64,000 bases of DNA, taken from positions 62,001 to 126,000 of the forward strand of contig NZ_JAOBTH010000026.1 in NCBI RefSeq assembly GCF_025215075.1. Direction: 5' to 3'. Origin of the DNA: Tenacibaculum haliotis. GTDB taxonomy: Bacteria > Bacteroidota > Bacteroidia > Flavobacteriales > Flavobacteriaceae. The notes beneath the pieces are model-generated. The model ran no database searches and was not told the origin of the DNA. It saw only the letters and a program-made list of their open reading frames with translations. Below are positions 34,389 to 43,303 of the stretch, in pieces. A program made the position numbers and the translations under genes. Positions within the stretch are counted from its first letter, which is position 1. Every line of letters begins with the position of its first letter.

Positions 34389-35909
34389 TTATTTAACGCT
34401 TAAAAAAGAAAAGTTATAGCTAACACCAAAGTTTAAATAAGTGCTACTTAAATTCCCTCCTCGTGCTTTAACGTACCCTAATCCACCACGTATATTTAAT
34501 TTATTCGTTAGTTTGTAACTAAGTCCCATGCTCGGTTTTACAATTAAACCTTGTCCTGTACTAATTCCACCTCCACCAGCAGCACCACCTAATATTTGTC
34601 CGAATATTGAGGTTGTGTTATTAAAGAAAGTGTTTGACTGTATTCCTAAACCAACAATACCTTCAGCATAAGCGCCTGCATCACCAAAATTAGCAAATGA
34701 TGTTTGTCCGGCTCCATAGATATACTTATTTAAGAAAAAGTTGATTTGCAATGAGATTTGGTGCATGTTTTGAGTAAATCCGCCGTTATTATCTCTTGCA
34801 GCATTTAAATATAAATCTTGTTTTATAATTGTTTCTAAGCCTTTAAACTTTCCTTTTGTATAGTTATCGTTCTCTGAAATAATTCCGTCTTTATCTATAT
34901 AATACTTTAATCCAAAACCTAGTGTAGAAGAAGTAAAATGTGAATCAGGCGACATTAAATATCCTTTATTAATTGAAGCATAGATATTATCAAACAATTT
35001 TTGTTCAATAGAAATATCAGGATATATTAAAAATCCACCTTTGGTATCAACACCACCGCCACCGCCAGCACCAACTCCGAATTTAGCTAGAATATTTGTA
35101 CGGTTTTTATTCATTGATAAATGATATCCACCGCCTAAAAGAATATCCATATATCCCGCTTTAATTCCGTGATAGGCACCGTCAGCTTTTACAAAAAAGA
35201 AAACATTTTTATTGATGTATGAATTTAACTCGAACCCAGCTAAGCGTATCGTTTTGTTTTTGTAAGAACCTTTTGTAACTGATAAGTTATTTAAGTGCAC
35301 TAGCAAAGAAATTTTATTAGCAGGAGTGTTCCATAAACTATTTGTTAATTGATTTAGCATGAAGGAGTGTTCGCGTTCTTTAAAGTTTGTAGTTTCAAAA
35401 AGTAAAGGTATTTGAACAGCTACATTAAATTGACTTCCATTAATTGTTCCTTTATCAAAAAAATTAACATAACTATACCCCGCAGTCGTAGCAAAGTGTT
35501 TAAAGTTATATCCTAAATTAAAATGAGGTAAAATAAAAGCACCGCCACCATCTGGAGCAGCAGCACCGCCACCACCTCCAAAATGAAAACCAGTATCTAT
35601 AAATAACTTATCGGTAATTTTATGCTGAATACCAGCATTGATTCCTAAAGTAAAAAAACCACCCCGAATTCCACCAACTGCACCATAAAAACCTAAACCA
35701 ACATAGCTCCAATTATTGGGTTTTATGTTGTAATGAATTCCTGTAAAATCCATATTAGTTTCACCTTCAGGCATTTTTATAGATAAAAAATCGAGTTGTC
35801 CGAAACCTTTTTGAGTTTCCTTTTTAGGAATATTGGTTTGAGCATATAAAAAATGAACACTCAAGGTAAAACATACCAAGAGTGCTCTTTTACTAATTTT
35901 AAATAGCAT
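34389..35909 (-). CDS. Gly-rich outer-membrane beta-barrel-like protein, internally repeated
   Basis: A 506-residue protein with a signal peptide (1-23, FLYAQ) and alternating aromatic strands typical of outer-membrane barrels, ending in FGVSYNFSFLSVK. Three Gly-rich blocks recur with similar following strands: GGGGGAAAPDGGGAFILPHF (near 111-130), GAGGGGGVDTKGGFLIYP (near 276) and GGAAGGGGISTGQGLIVKP (near 440). This suggests a threefold internal repeat. I recognise no family. It lies 13 bases downstream of the SPOR-domain gene, so the two are probably co-transcribed and may share an envelope role. Confidence 0.75.
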   Translation of the reverse strand: MLFKISKRALLVCFTLSVHFLYAQTNIPKKETQKGFGQLDFLSIKMPEGETNMDFTGIHYNIKPNNWSYVGLGFYGAVGGIRGGFFTLGINAGIQHKITDKLFIDTGFHFGGGGGAAAPDGGGAFILPHFNLGYNFKHFATTAGYSYVNFFDKGTINGSQFNVAVQIPLLFETTNFKEREHSFMLNQLTNSLWNTPANKISLLVHLNNLSVTKGSYKNKTIRLAGFELNSYINKNVFFFVKADGAYHGIKAGYMDILLGGGYHLSMNKNRTNILAKFGVGAGGGGGVDTKGGFLIYPDISIEQKLFDNIYASINKGYLMSPDSHFTSSTLGFGLKYYIDKDGIISENDNYTKGKFKGLETIIKQDLYLNAARDNNGGFTQNMHQISLQINFFLNKYIYGAGQTSFANFGDAGAYAEGIVGLGIQSNTFFNNTTSIFGQILGGAAGGGGISTGQGLIVKPSMGLSYKLTNKLNIRGGLGYVKARGGNLSSTYLNFGVSYNFSFLSVK

Positions 35910-35922
35910 TTATATATTATTT

Positions 35923-36543
35923 TTAAGGGTGTATTTTTTGACGTTCGCCATTAATATATGAAGCTACAAAAGCATCTTTAAATCCTATTTTTATTAATTC
36001 TTCTCTTAATGATTTTGCTTCATCCAAAGATTCAAATAAACCAATAGAATATTTAAAATAATCATCTTTTATAGTTACAGTTGATGGTATCGTTGCTGTA
36101 GAAATTAATGAATGATTTTTTTCAGAAAAAACACCAATTTGAACAGAGTATATAGGTTTATCACTAATATTATCTGCAACAGCATCAATTGTTTTATTCA
36201 AGTCTTCAACAGCCATGCCTGCATCAACCTTTCTTTGAGTTCTAGCATTTGCTCTTTTAATACTGTCTAATATTCTTATGTTTTCGCTCTTTTTTATAGT
36301 TGCTATTTCTTCTGATGAAGGAAATGAAACACCACTATTATTAGCGTAAAAATAATAAGCAGCTCCTAAAGAAGCACCTAGTAATATGCCCAATATAATA
36401 GGAAGCATCATAGATCCCTTTTTTAACGAAGTAATTTTCTCTTCTGCTTGGGTTAATTCATTTTCTGCGGCTTCTCTTTTTAACTTAGCATTATCTAAGT
36501 CCTCTTGCATTAATGTGAATTTTTCTTCTTCTATGAAAGGCAT
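35923..36543 (-). CDS. SPOR-domain membrane protein
   Basis: A 206-residue single-pass protein. The N-terminal cytosolic part (about 5-42) is a charged coiled coil. One membrane segment follows (about 46-67, MLPIILGILLGASLGAAYYF). After a linker the C-terminal domain (about 128-204) reads YSVQIGVFSEKN, then YSIGLFESLDEAKSLREEL and DAFVASYINGE, which is the SPOR pattern. SPOR domains bind denuded peptidoglycan glycan, mostly at division sites. It is followed closely by the Gly-rich barrel gene, and FdhF/YdeP lies 51 bases upstream. Confidence 0.85.
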   Translation of the reverse strand: MPFIEEEKFTLMQEDLDNAKLKREAAENELTQAEEKITSLKKGSMMLPIILGILLGASLGAAYYFYANNSGVSFPSSEEIATIKKSENIRILDSIKRANARTQRKVDAGMAVEDLNKTIDAVADNISDKPIYSVQIGVFSEKNHSLISTATIPSTVTIKDDYFKYSIGLFESLDEAKSLREELIKIGFKDAFVASYINGERQKIHP

Positions 36544-36594
36544 AATTATAGGTTGGTTTTTGTTGAAATATTTTACTAAAGTACAAATCTTTTT

Positions 36595-38889
36595 TTAGTC
36601 TTGCTTTTTAACAGTTATAATCACTGTTTTAGAAGCTGGTGTGTGGCTAATTCTAGCTTTACTTTTTAGCGGAACTAATACATTTGCTTCAGGAAAATAA
36701 GTAGCAGTACATTGTTTTGGTATGCTGTACGGAATTACTAAGAATCCGTTAGCTTTTCTTTCTTCCCCTTTAAAATGACTCGTTAAATCTACTTTGTCTA
36801 ATTTTATTAACCCTTGATTTTTCATATCATCAGGATTCATGAAAATTACTCTTCGTTCATTTAAAATTCCACGGTAACGATCGTTTAAACCATAAATAGT
36901 AGTGTTGTATTGATCGTGTGTACGAATGGTCATCATCATAAATTGATTACTATCTAAAACAACATCCGAAGGTAAATTTGTTGAGAAGTTTGCTTTTCCA
37001 GTTAAAGTAGGAGTGAAGTCTTTTTCTCTCGCATTGTTTGGTAAATAAAAACCTCCTTTTACACGAACTCTTTCGTTGTAATTATCAAAACCGGCAATGG
37101 TGGCTTCTATTTTAGCACGAATTAAATCGTAATTAGTAATTAATTTACTCCATTCAGTCTTAGTATTTTTCAATGTAGCTTCAGCAATACCAGCAACAAT
37201 AGCAGGTTCGCTTAGTAAATGTTTAGAAGCGGGAGTTAAATGTCCGTTTGATTGATGTACAACACCCATCGAATTTTCTACGGTAATAAATTGTTCTCCG
37301 CTATCTTGCATATCTTTTTCTGAACGACCTAAACAAGGTAAAATTAATGCTTGTTTACCATGAATTAAGTGACTGCGGTTTAGTTTTGTTGATATTTGAA
37401 CCGTTAAATCACAGTTTTTTAAAGCTTCTGCTGTATATGTTGTATCTGGAGTTGCTGAGATAAAATTACCTCCCATTCCAATAAAAACACTTGCTTTTTT
37501 TTGATGCATGGCTTCAATAGCGGCAACAACATCATAACCGTGTTTACGAGGAGCATTAAATTGAAATTCCTTTTCTAAATTATCTAAAAAATCATCCTTA
37601 GGCTTTTCCCATATTCCCATAGTTCGATCTCCTTGCACGTTCGAGTGACCTCTTACAGGGCAAGTACCAGCACCTTTTTTACCGATACTTCCTTTTAATA
37701 ATAATAAATTAACAACTTCTCGAATATTATCAACCGCATTTTTATGTTGCGTTAATCCCATTGCCCAACAAATAATAATTTTATCATTGCTGATAATCAT
37801 ATCTGTAGCTTCTTTAATTCTATCTAAAGATAAGCCTGTTTGAGGTAATAATTCTTCTATTGAATATTTTTCTAAATCGACTAGAAATTGCTCTAAACCG
37901 TGTGTTTTTTCTTTTATAAATTGATGATTAAAAACATCACCTGATTTCTCTTCTTGTGCCTTCATCATTTTTAAAATGATTTTTAGTAAGGCAACATCTC
38001 CGTTAATTTTCACTTGTAAAAACAAATCGGTTAACTTATCACCAGCACCTAACCATTTTAACGGGTTTTGCGGATCTACATAATTCATTAATCCAACTTC
38101 GGGCAACGGATTTATAGTCATTATTTTTCCGCCATGCTTTTTAGTATCTTTTAATGCAGTAAGCATTCTAGGGTGATTTGTTCCCGGATTTTGACCTATA
38201 ACAATAACTAAATCAGCATGATTAAAATCATCTAAAGTAACAGAACCTTTACCAATTCCGAGCGTTTCTGAAAGTCCGCTACCACTACTTTCATGACACA
38301 TATTAGAGCAGTCAGGTAAGTTGTTAGTTCCAAACTGACGTACAAATAGTTGATATAAAAAAGCAGCCTCATTACTGGTTCTTCCTGAAGTATAAAAAAT
38401 TGCTTCATCAGGAGAATTTAATTTATTTAACTCTGTTCCGATTATATTAAAAGCGGCTTGCCATGATATTTCTTCATAATTATCTGATCCTTCTTTTAAG
38501 ATCATCGGATGGGTGATTCGTCCACTTTTACCAATTTCGTAATCAGACCATTCAGACATTTCTTGCACAGAATGTGTTGCGAAAAATAGGGGAGATACTC
38601 TGTTAGTTGTAGCTTCTTCTGCAACTGCTTTCGCACCGTTTTCACAATATTCTGCTAAAAAAGCTCTTTTTTGATCAGGATCTGGCCAAGCACAACCTGG
38701 GCAATCAAAACCATTAATTTGATTGATGTTTTTAAGTAAACTGATTCCTTTAGCAACACCTGTCTCTGAAAAAACATGCTTTAAGGCTGATTGTATTGCT
38801 TTTGTACCCACTGCTTTTTTAGGAATATCAATTAATTTTATTCCTGTTAATTTTTCTGGTGGCTGTGCGTGTATTTTTTTATCACTCAT
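36595..38889 (-). CDS. FdhF/YdeP family molybdopterin oxidoreductase
   Basis: A 764-residue protein of the FdhF/YdeP group, related to formate dehydrogenase H. The opening GFDCPGCAWPDP (60-71) and AEYCENGAK segments are diagnostic. A full ferredoxin-like Cys set (C-x2-C-x3-C) is not visible; only Cys63, Cys66 and Cys82 are near. The pterin-binding blocks are present: VIGQNPGTNHPRML and AGTCPVRGHSNVQGDR. Cys198 (NMCHESSG) is the probable molybdenum ligand. The true substrate is unknown for this family. The gene overlaps fdhD by 8 bases, which supports dependence on sulfuration. Confidence 0.92.
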   Translation of the reverse strand: MSDKKIHAQPPEKLTGIKLIDIPKKAVGTKAIQSALKHVFSETGVAKGISLLKNINQINGFDCPGCAWPDPDQKRAFLAEYCENGAKAVAEEATTNRVSPLFFATHSVQEMSEWSDYEIGKSGRITHPMILKEGSDNYEEISWQAAFNIIGTELNKLNSPDEAIFYTSGRTSNEAAFLYQLFVRQFGTNNLPDCSNMCHESSGSGLSETLGIGKGSVTLDDFNHADLVIVIGQNPGTNHPRMLTALKDTKKHGGKIMTINPLPEVGLMNYVDPQNPLKWLGAGDKLTDLFLQVKINGDVALLKIILKMMKAQEEKSGDVFNHQFIKEKTHGLEQFLVDLEKYSIEELLPQTGLSLDRIKEATDMIISNDKIIICWAMGLTQHKNAVDNIREVVNLLLLKGSIGKKGAGTCPVRGHSNVQGDRTMGIWEKPKDDFLDNLEKEFQFNAPRKHGYDVVAAIEAMHQKKASVFIGMGGNFISATPDTTYTAEALKNCDLTVQISTKLNRSHLIHGKQALILPCLGRSEKDMQDSGEQFITVENSMGVVHQSNGHLTPASKHLLSEPAIVAGIAEATLKNTKTEWSKLITNYDLIRAKIEATIAGFDNYNERVRVKGGFYLPNNAREKDFTPTLTGKANFSTNLPSDVVLDSNQFMMMTIRTHDQYNTTIYGLNDRYRGILNERRVIFMNPDDMKNQGLIKLDKVDLTSHFKGEERKANGFLVIPYSIPKQCTATYFPEANVLVPLKSKARISHTPASKTVIITVKKQD

Positions 38890-39682
38890 GATTTATATAT
38901 TGAGGATTTGAGTAAACTGTCATTCTATTATTTCTACTAAAACCTATCAGGCAAATCCCGAATTCTTTCGCAAAATCAACGGCTAAAGAAGAACAAGCAG
39001 AAACGGCTATAATACTAGGGATTTTAGCAAAAAAAGCTTTCGAAACAATCTCGTACGAAACGCGTCCGCTTACAAGCATATAGCTTACTTTTTTTAAGTT
39101 TTTTTTATTGATTAAATCGCCAATACATTTATCAACTGCATTATGACGACCAATATCTTCTTTAATAGTTAAAAGTTCTTTATTTATATCGAATAAAGCA
39201 CAAGCGTGACTTCCGCCAGTTGTCTTAAATAAAAACTGTAATTCATTCATTTTTAAAAACATATCAAATGTTATATCAATTGATTGATTACTTTTTTTAT
39301 TGAGTGGATTTCCACTTGCTTTTAAATCCTTTAATTCTTTTTTTCCGCAAATACCACAGGATGAAACCGATAAAAGTGTGCGTTTATTTAGGTAGCCTTT
39401 TCTTAGTTTTTCCTTTGGAATAACAACATTTAAAACAGCAGAAAAATCACTATTAATTTCAATAATATCTATCTTTAATTCATCATTGCTTTTATAAATA
39501 TCTTCTGCGTATAAAAGCCCTCTTATAAGTTCTTTATCGTCTCCGGGAGTTCTCATAACCACAGTGTAAGATTCACTGTTTATGTTTATTTGGAGCGGTG
39601 CTTCAATAACAAGTGTATCTTCTACTTTTAGAGAAGAATTTTCTGATAATTTAATAGATTGGTAGGTACTTGCTTGTTTCAT
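38882..39682 (-). CDS. fdhD: Formate dehydrogenase accessory sulfurtransferase
   Basis: FdhD carries sulfur from a cysteine desulfurase to the molybdenum cofactor of formate dehydrogenase-type enzymes. The persulfide motif SSCGICGKK (Cys109 and Cys112) is visible. A longer frame reaches 39748, but the ATG at 39682 is better. It gives a normal 266-residue protein beginning MKQASTYQSI, and a full -7 box (TACTTTTG, minus strand, 39691-39698) would fall inside the longer version. It overlaps the FdhF/YdeP gene by 8 bases, an obvious functional pair. Confidence 0.93.
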   Translation of the reverse strand: MKQASTYQSIKLSENSSLKVEDTLVIEAPLQININSESYTVVMRTPGDDKELIRGLLYAEDIYKSNDELKIDIIEINSDFSAVLNVVIPKEKLRKGYLNKRTLLSVSSCGICGKKELKDLKASGNPLNKKSNQSIDITFDMFLKMNELQFLFKTTGGSHACALFDINKELLTIKEDIGRHNAVDKCIGDLINKKNLKKVSYMLVSGRVSYEIVSKAFFAKIPSIIAVSACSSLAVDFAKEFGICLIGFSRNNRMTVYSNPQYINHE

Positions 39683-39690
39683 CTTACAAA

Positions 39691-39698
39691 CAAAAGTA
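39691..39698 (-). promoter_or_regulatory. Bacteroidota -7 box for fdhD
   Basis: TACTTTTG on the minus strand, 9 bases before the ATG at 39682. It predicts an almost leaderless mRNA and excludes the upstream in-frame start. Confidence 0.45.
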
Positions 39699-39807
39699 CT
39701 TAAAAGTAAATGAATTGAAAAGTTAAGCTTAAGAAGATATTTTATCAATAAATACTATTGAAATATTCAGGTTATAGCATGTTTTATTAATAATATAAAT
39801 TTAGCTG

Positions 39808-40989
39808 CTAAATTTTTGAGCAGCAAATTATAATCAGTTCATTATTACAATTTGTAGTAAAAAAAAGATAAGTATCACCACCGTCTTTCAGTTTCGTTTC
39901 AATTCTAATTTGGGCAACTGATTTAGGAAAGTTTCGCGTGGTAATATTTGCTTTTGAAATAGTTAATTGTTTCCTTAATTTCTTTTTATTGTAAGGAAAA
40001 ATCTCTTCTATTTTAAATGTTCTTCCAGGGAAATCAATAACTAATTTTTCAGAGGTGTATAAGTGTGAATGTTGATGTAGCTTATTTATTTTATACTGAT
40101 TTGCTACTTCGTTAAATCCACCAGATTTTAAAATAGCGGCATTAGGTTCATATAAATAATTAATTGGTAAAGAGTATTTTGAATTTTGTTCGTTATTGAT
40201 ATTAAAAGTAAACTCTTGACTCTTGTTTTTCAGTAAATTAACTGCATTTACCTTAATTATTGATTTGCATTTTTTTTCTAATAAAAAAAGCAATTCTTTT
40301 ACTTCGTTATTTACAGCTACAACATGAATTTCTTTTACATATTTTAACTCATTTAATGTTGAACTAATGTCTAACATTGGTGAGTTTTTAATCAGAATTG
40401 TTTCTGATTTTGTGAATAAAAAATCTATGTTTTCAGGAACATTAGGCAAACAATCTTTCAATAAAAAAACTTTTCCTTTTAGATCATTTCTACGAGAAGG
40501 ATCAATGTAAATACAATCAAATTTTTTGGAAGAATTTTTAAGAAACTCTAATCCGTCAGAAGCTATGGTTTGCACATTATCTATTTTTAATTGTTGATAA
40601 TTATGTGCTACAATTTTAGATAATTCCTCATTGATTTCTGAATGAATTACGTTCTTAAATTTTTTAGAAAAATAAAAAACATCAACTCCAAATCCGCCTG
40701 TTATATCAATTAAATTATTACCAGAAACTAAGCTTGCTTTGTATTTGGCAGTTATTTCAGAAGAGGTTTGCTCAATACTTATTTTTGGAGGATAATATAT
40801 GTTTTTAACATTAAACCAACTTGGTAATTTATTTTTAGCTTTCTGTTTGCTAACAATTTGACTCGATAATTCTTGTATAAACACCATCTCAAACGGACTT
40901 CCTTTTAAAATCAGTTTTGTGATATCAGAATTTAAATTCTTATCAATAAATTCTTGTACGTTTTTATCTAAAATACTGGTATTCAACAA
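39808..40989 (-). CDS. Class I SAM-dependent methyltransferase, THUMP-like type
   Basis: A 393-residue protein. The Rossmann-type SAM site is LIDITGGFGVDVFYFS (about 92-107), and the second motif is FDCIYIDPSRRN (about 164-175). The C-terminal third (about 280-390) matches the THUMP-like domain of Bacteroidota methyltransferases believed to act on RNA. The substrate is not known. No ATG fits the amino terminus; TTG at 40989 or 40986 is the likely start. It is divergent from the porin-like gene at 41106. Confidence 0.83.
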   Translation of the reverse strand: MLNTSILDKNVQEFIDKNLNSDITKLILKGSPFEMVFIQELSSQIVSKQKAKNKLPSWFNVKNIYYPPKISIEQTSSEITAKYKASLVSGNNLIDITGGFGVDVFYFSKKFKNVIHSEINEELSKIVAHNYQQLKIDNVQTIASDGLEFLKNSSKKFDCIYIDPSRRNDLKGKVFLLKDCLPNVPENIDFLFTKSETILIKNSPMLDISSTLNELKYVKEIHVVAVNNEVKELLFLLEKKCKSIIKVNAVNLLKNKSQEFTFNINNEQNSKYSLPINYLYEPNAAILKSGGFNEVANQYKINKLHQHSHLYTSEKLVIDFPGRTFKIEEIFPYNKKKLRKQLTISKANITTRNFPKSVAQIRIETKLKDGGDTYLFFTTNCNNELIIICCSKI

Positions 40990-41069
40990 CCTTCGGTTTT
41001 TAAAAGCAAAGCTATAATAATTTACTGATATTATACAGTAAATGCAGGCTTGTGTTCTTATTTTATTTA

Positions 41070-41077
41070 TATTTTTG
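41070..41077 (+). promoter_or_regulatory. Bacteroidota -7 box for the 41106 gene
   Basis: TATTTTTG matches TAnnTTTG, 29 bases before the ATG at 41106. Confidence 0.5.
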
Positions 41078-41105
41078 CCGCCTAAATTTTTAAAAAAGAA
41101 TAAAA

Positions 41106-41942
41106 ATGAATAAAATTATTTTATCTGTAATTATTGTTTTAACATCACTTTCTGTTAACGCACAATATTATGTTTCAGTTAGTGGAGGAGTACATAATAA
41201 GGCAGATATGAAGTTATTATCTACTTCAAATGGAGCTTTAAAAGGTAGTTACGGTGAGGGAATTCAGACTCAAGTAAGAGGAGGTTATTTTTTTAATGAA
41301 AAAATTGGTGTCGATTTAGGTGTAGGTTATCTACATGGTGAAGATCAACAAATACGAAATGACTATTTAAGCATTAATGCAAGAGCAAGGGCTTTTGGAG
41401 CTTCGTTAGCTGCTATTTATAACTTATCTAATAATGTTTATGTACGCGCAGGTTTAATTACTAAAATTGGAGGTAAAAGTATTGCAGAAGGAAGTTTAGA
41501 TTTAGATATTCCTGGAGAATGGGTTAATCCTGCTTTAGCAGGGTCTGGTCAAACACTATCTTTAGAAGTTGAATTTGATAGAGATAATGCTGGGGAATTT
41601 CCTTTAGGTTTTGTTGGTGCGTTTGGTGTTAAGTTTGAAGTAACTAGTAATTGGAGTGTTTTTGCTGAAATGGAATACCAAGGTATAGATGTTGTTCCAA
41701 ATAAATCTACCTTAACAAGATACTCAGGAACATTGGCAGGGCAACCTGTTGGAAGAGATCAGTTAATAGCTTTAATTGAAAGTAATCCACAAGCAAGTGC
41801 TTTCTTTGAGGAAGACAAACTTTCTATTTTTGATGAGTTTACATATTCAAATAATCCATCTGATACTCAAAGAAAAAAGTTTGATGCTCCTTATTCTTCT
41901 TTTGGACTTAATTTTGGTGTAATTTATACTTTTAAGAAGTAA
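41106..41942 (+). CDS. Outer-membrane beta-barrel protein (porin family)
   Basis: A 278-residue protein with a signal peptide (1-19, SLSVNAQ) followed directly by YYVSVSGGVHNK. Alternating hydrophobic strands and Gly/Tyr turns continue through the protein. The last strand is FGLNFGVIYTFKK, typical of small OmpA/OmpW-like eight-strand barrels (PF13505-like). An inserted region (about 135-165) is more polar. Specific function is unknown. It has its own promoter and terminator and is therefore a single-gene unit. Confidence 0.8.
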   Translation: MNKIILSVIIVLTSLSVNAQYYVSVSGGVHNKADMKLLSTSNGALKGSYGEGIQTQVRGGYFFNEKIGVDLGVGYLHGEDQQIRNDYLSINARARAFGASLAAIYNLSNNVYVRAGLITKIGGKSIAEGSLDLDIPGEWVNPALAGSGQTLSLEVEFDRDNAGEFPLGFVGAFGVKFEVTSNWSVFAEMEYQGIDVVPNKSTLTRYSGTLAGQPVGRDQLIALIESNPQASAFFEEDKLSIFDEFTYSNNPSDTQRKKFDAPYSSFGLNFGVIYTFKK

Positions 41943-41964
41943 GACAATTACCCTTAAAGATTAA

Positions 41965-42004
41965 CAAAAAAAAGGAATAACTGAAAAGTTGTTCCTTTTT
42001 TTTG
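41965..42004. terminator. Terminator between the 41106 and 42023 genes
   Basis: AAAAAAGGAATAACT and AGTTGTTCCTTTTTTTT arms; bidirectional and shared by convergent genes. Confidence 0.8.
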
Positions 42005-42022
42005 GTTAAATAATTGATCTAT

Positions 42023-43303
42023 TTATTTAGAACCTTTAACGATTCCCATACTTAAAACACTGCCTTTTCCGAATGAATGATTTGTAGGTAAAAGTGTTCC
42101 GCTTTCAGTAGTAATCCAATCTTGCCAAGTAGCAGAAACTCCGTTCATTTTCATACTCGGAACGTACATTTTATAGCTTATAGGAATATTATTTTCATCT
42201 AAAGTCCATAAATAAGAATCTCCAGGGGTTGAGCCACCAGTAGTATATTTCACTAATAAAGCATCTTTACCATCTACTTTTTTTATAGTTCTAATAATTC
42301 CGTCTTCAAATAGTTTATGGGGTGCAACCAACCAAAAAGAATCATTATTAAAAATATTCCATGCTTTTTTCACTAAGGTAGTATCCACTTTTTCTTGTGG
42401 TTTTTTATTAAAGAAAACGGTACTTTTTTCTATGCTGTTTGGATGAAGGTTTACGAGGATTGAATCCCAAGAAACAGCTACGATATGATTTTTTTTATCC
42501 CATTTAAAATGACGTTTTCCTCCAAAACTCCATTCTAAAGTATTTGTTTTTTTATACGCTTCATGGTTTATTGCTTTTAATATTTTATTAGCCAATACAT
42601 CAGCTTTTGGATTTGATGCTTTTACATTGCCCATATTTAATTCCACACCGAATAACGAAAGTTTGTGTTTAGTAGGTAATTTAAAACCAGCATTGGTTGT
42701 TTTCCAATCAGACCAAGTAGCCGAAACTCCGCCAATGGGAATAATTTTTGTCCACATTTTATAATCAGTAGGAAAACCATTTTCATTTAAAATCCATAGA
42801 TAAGAATCGCCTGGAGTATCGCCACCAGAGGTATAGGTTATTAATAAAGCATCTTTGTTTTTGTAATTTACAATACGTCTTTCAACACCGTTGTCTAAAA
42901 CTTTATGGGGTGCAATCAGCCAAAAACTATCATTATTAAAATAATTTGTAGCTGTTTTTAAAAGTGATGGATCCTTAACTATAATTCCGTCGACAGAAAC
43001 GGTACTTTTTTCTGTTGATTTTGTGTATAAAACAACCTTGTTTTTACCCCAAGAAACCTCCACTTTATCTTCTTGTTGATACCATTTATAAAAATGTTGA
43101 TTTCTAAAAGACCATTCGATAAGTTCTGTATTTTTAAAAGCTTCATGATTAATTGCTTTTAGCATTTTATTAGCCAGTAAATCGGCTTCATTACCTTGTT
43201 TTCCTTCTGGGATATTTTCATTATTAGCGAAATAGAATACACTAATAGCAATAATAAGAGTTGATACTATTGCACCTAAAAATTTTAATATTTTATTCTT
43301 CAT
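42023..43303 (-). CDS. Internally duplicated secreted or anchored protein
   Basis: A 426-residue protein with an N-terminal hydrophobic anchor (about 8-27). Two copies of a roughly 190-residue domain follow (about 42-228 and 234-424). Both contain ANKxLKAINHEA, EWSF, DSFWLxAPHK, TSGG/TTGG plus PGDSYLW and GVSATW-DW. The copies are diverged, so the duplication is old. I recognise no function. The gene overlaps the ATP-grasp gene by 11 bases. It is probably located in the periplasm or at the outer membrane, but no lipobox is seen. Confidence 0.75.
   Translation of the reverse strand: MKNKILKFLGAIVSTLIIAISVFYFANNENIPEGKQGNEADLLANKMLKAINHEAFKNTELIEWSFRNQHFYKWYQQEDKVEVSWGKNKVVLYTKSTEKSTVSVDGIIVKDPSLLKTATNYFNNDSFWLIAPHKVLDNGVERRIVNYKNKDALLITYTSGGDTPGDSYLWILNENGFPTDYKMWTKIIPIGGVSATWSDWKTTNAGFKLPTKHKLSLFGVELNMGNVKASNPKADVLANKILKAINHEAYKKTNTLEWSFGGKRHFKWDKKNHIVAVSWDSILVNLHPNSIEKSTVFFNKKPQEKVDTTLVKKAWNIFNNDSFWLVAPHKLFEDGIIRTIKKVDGKDALLVKYTTGGSTPGDSYLWTLDENNIPISYKMYVPSMKMNGVSATWQDWITTESGTLLPTNHSFGKGSVLSMGIVKGSK

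Noticed and set aside
39683..39748. Longer start of FdhD
   Set aside because: It would span the -7 box at 39691-39698 and add a hydrophobic extension not seen in the family.
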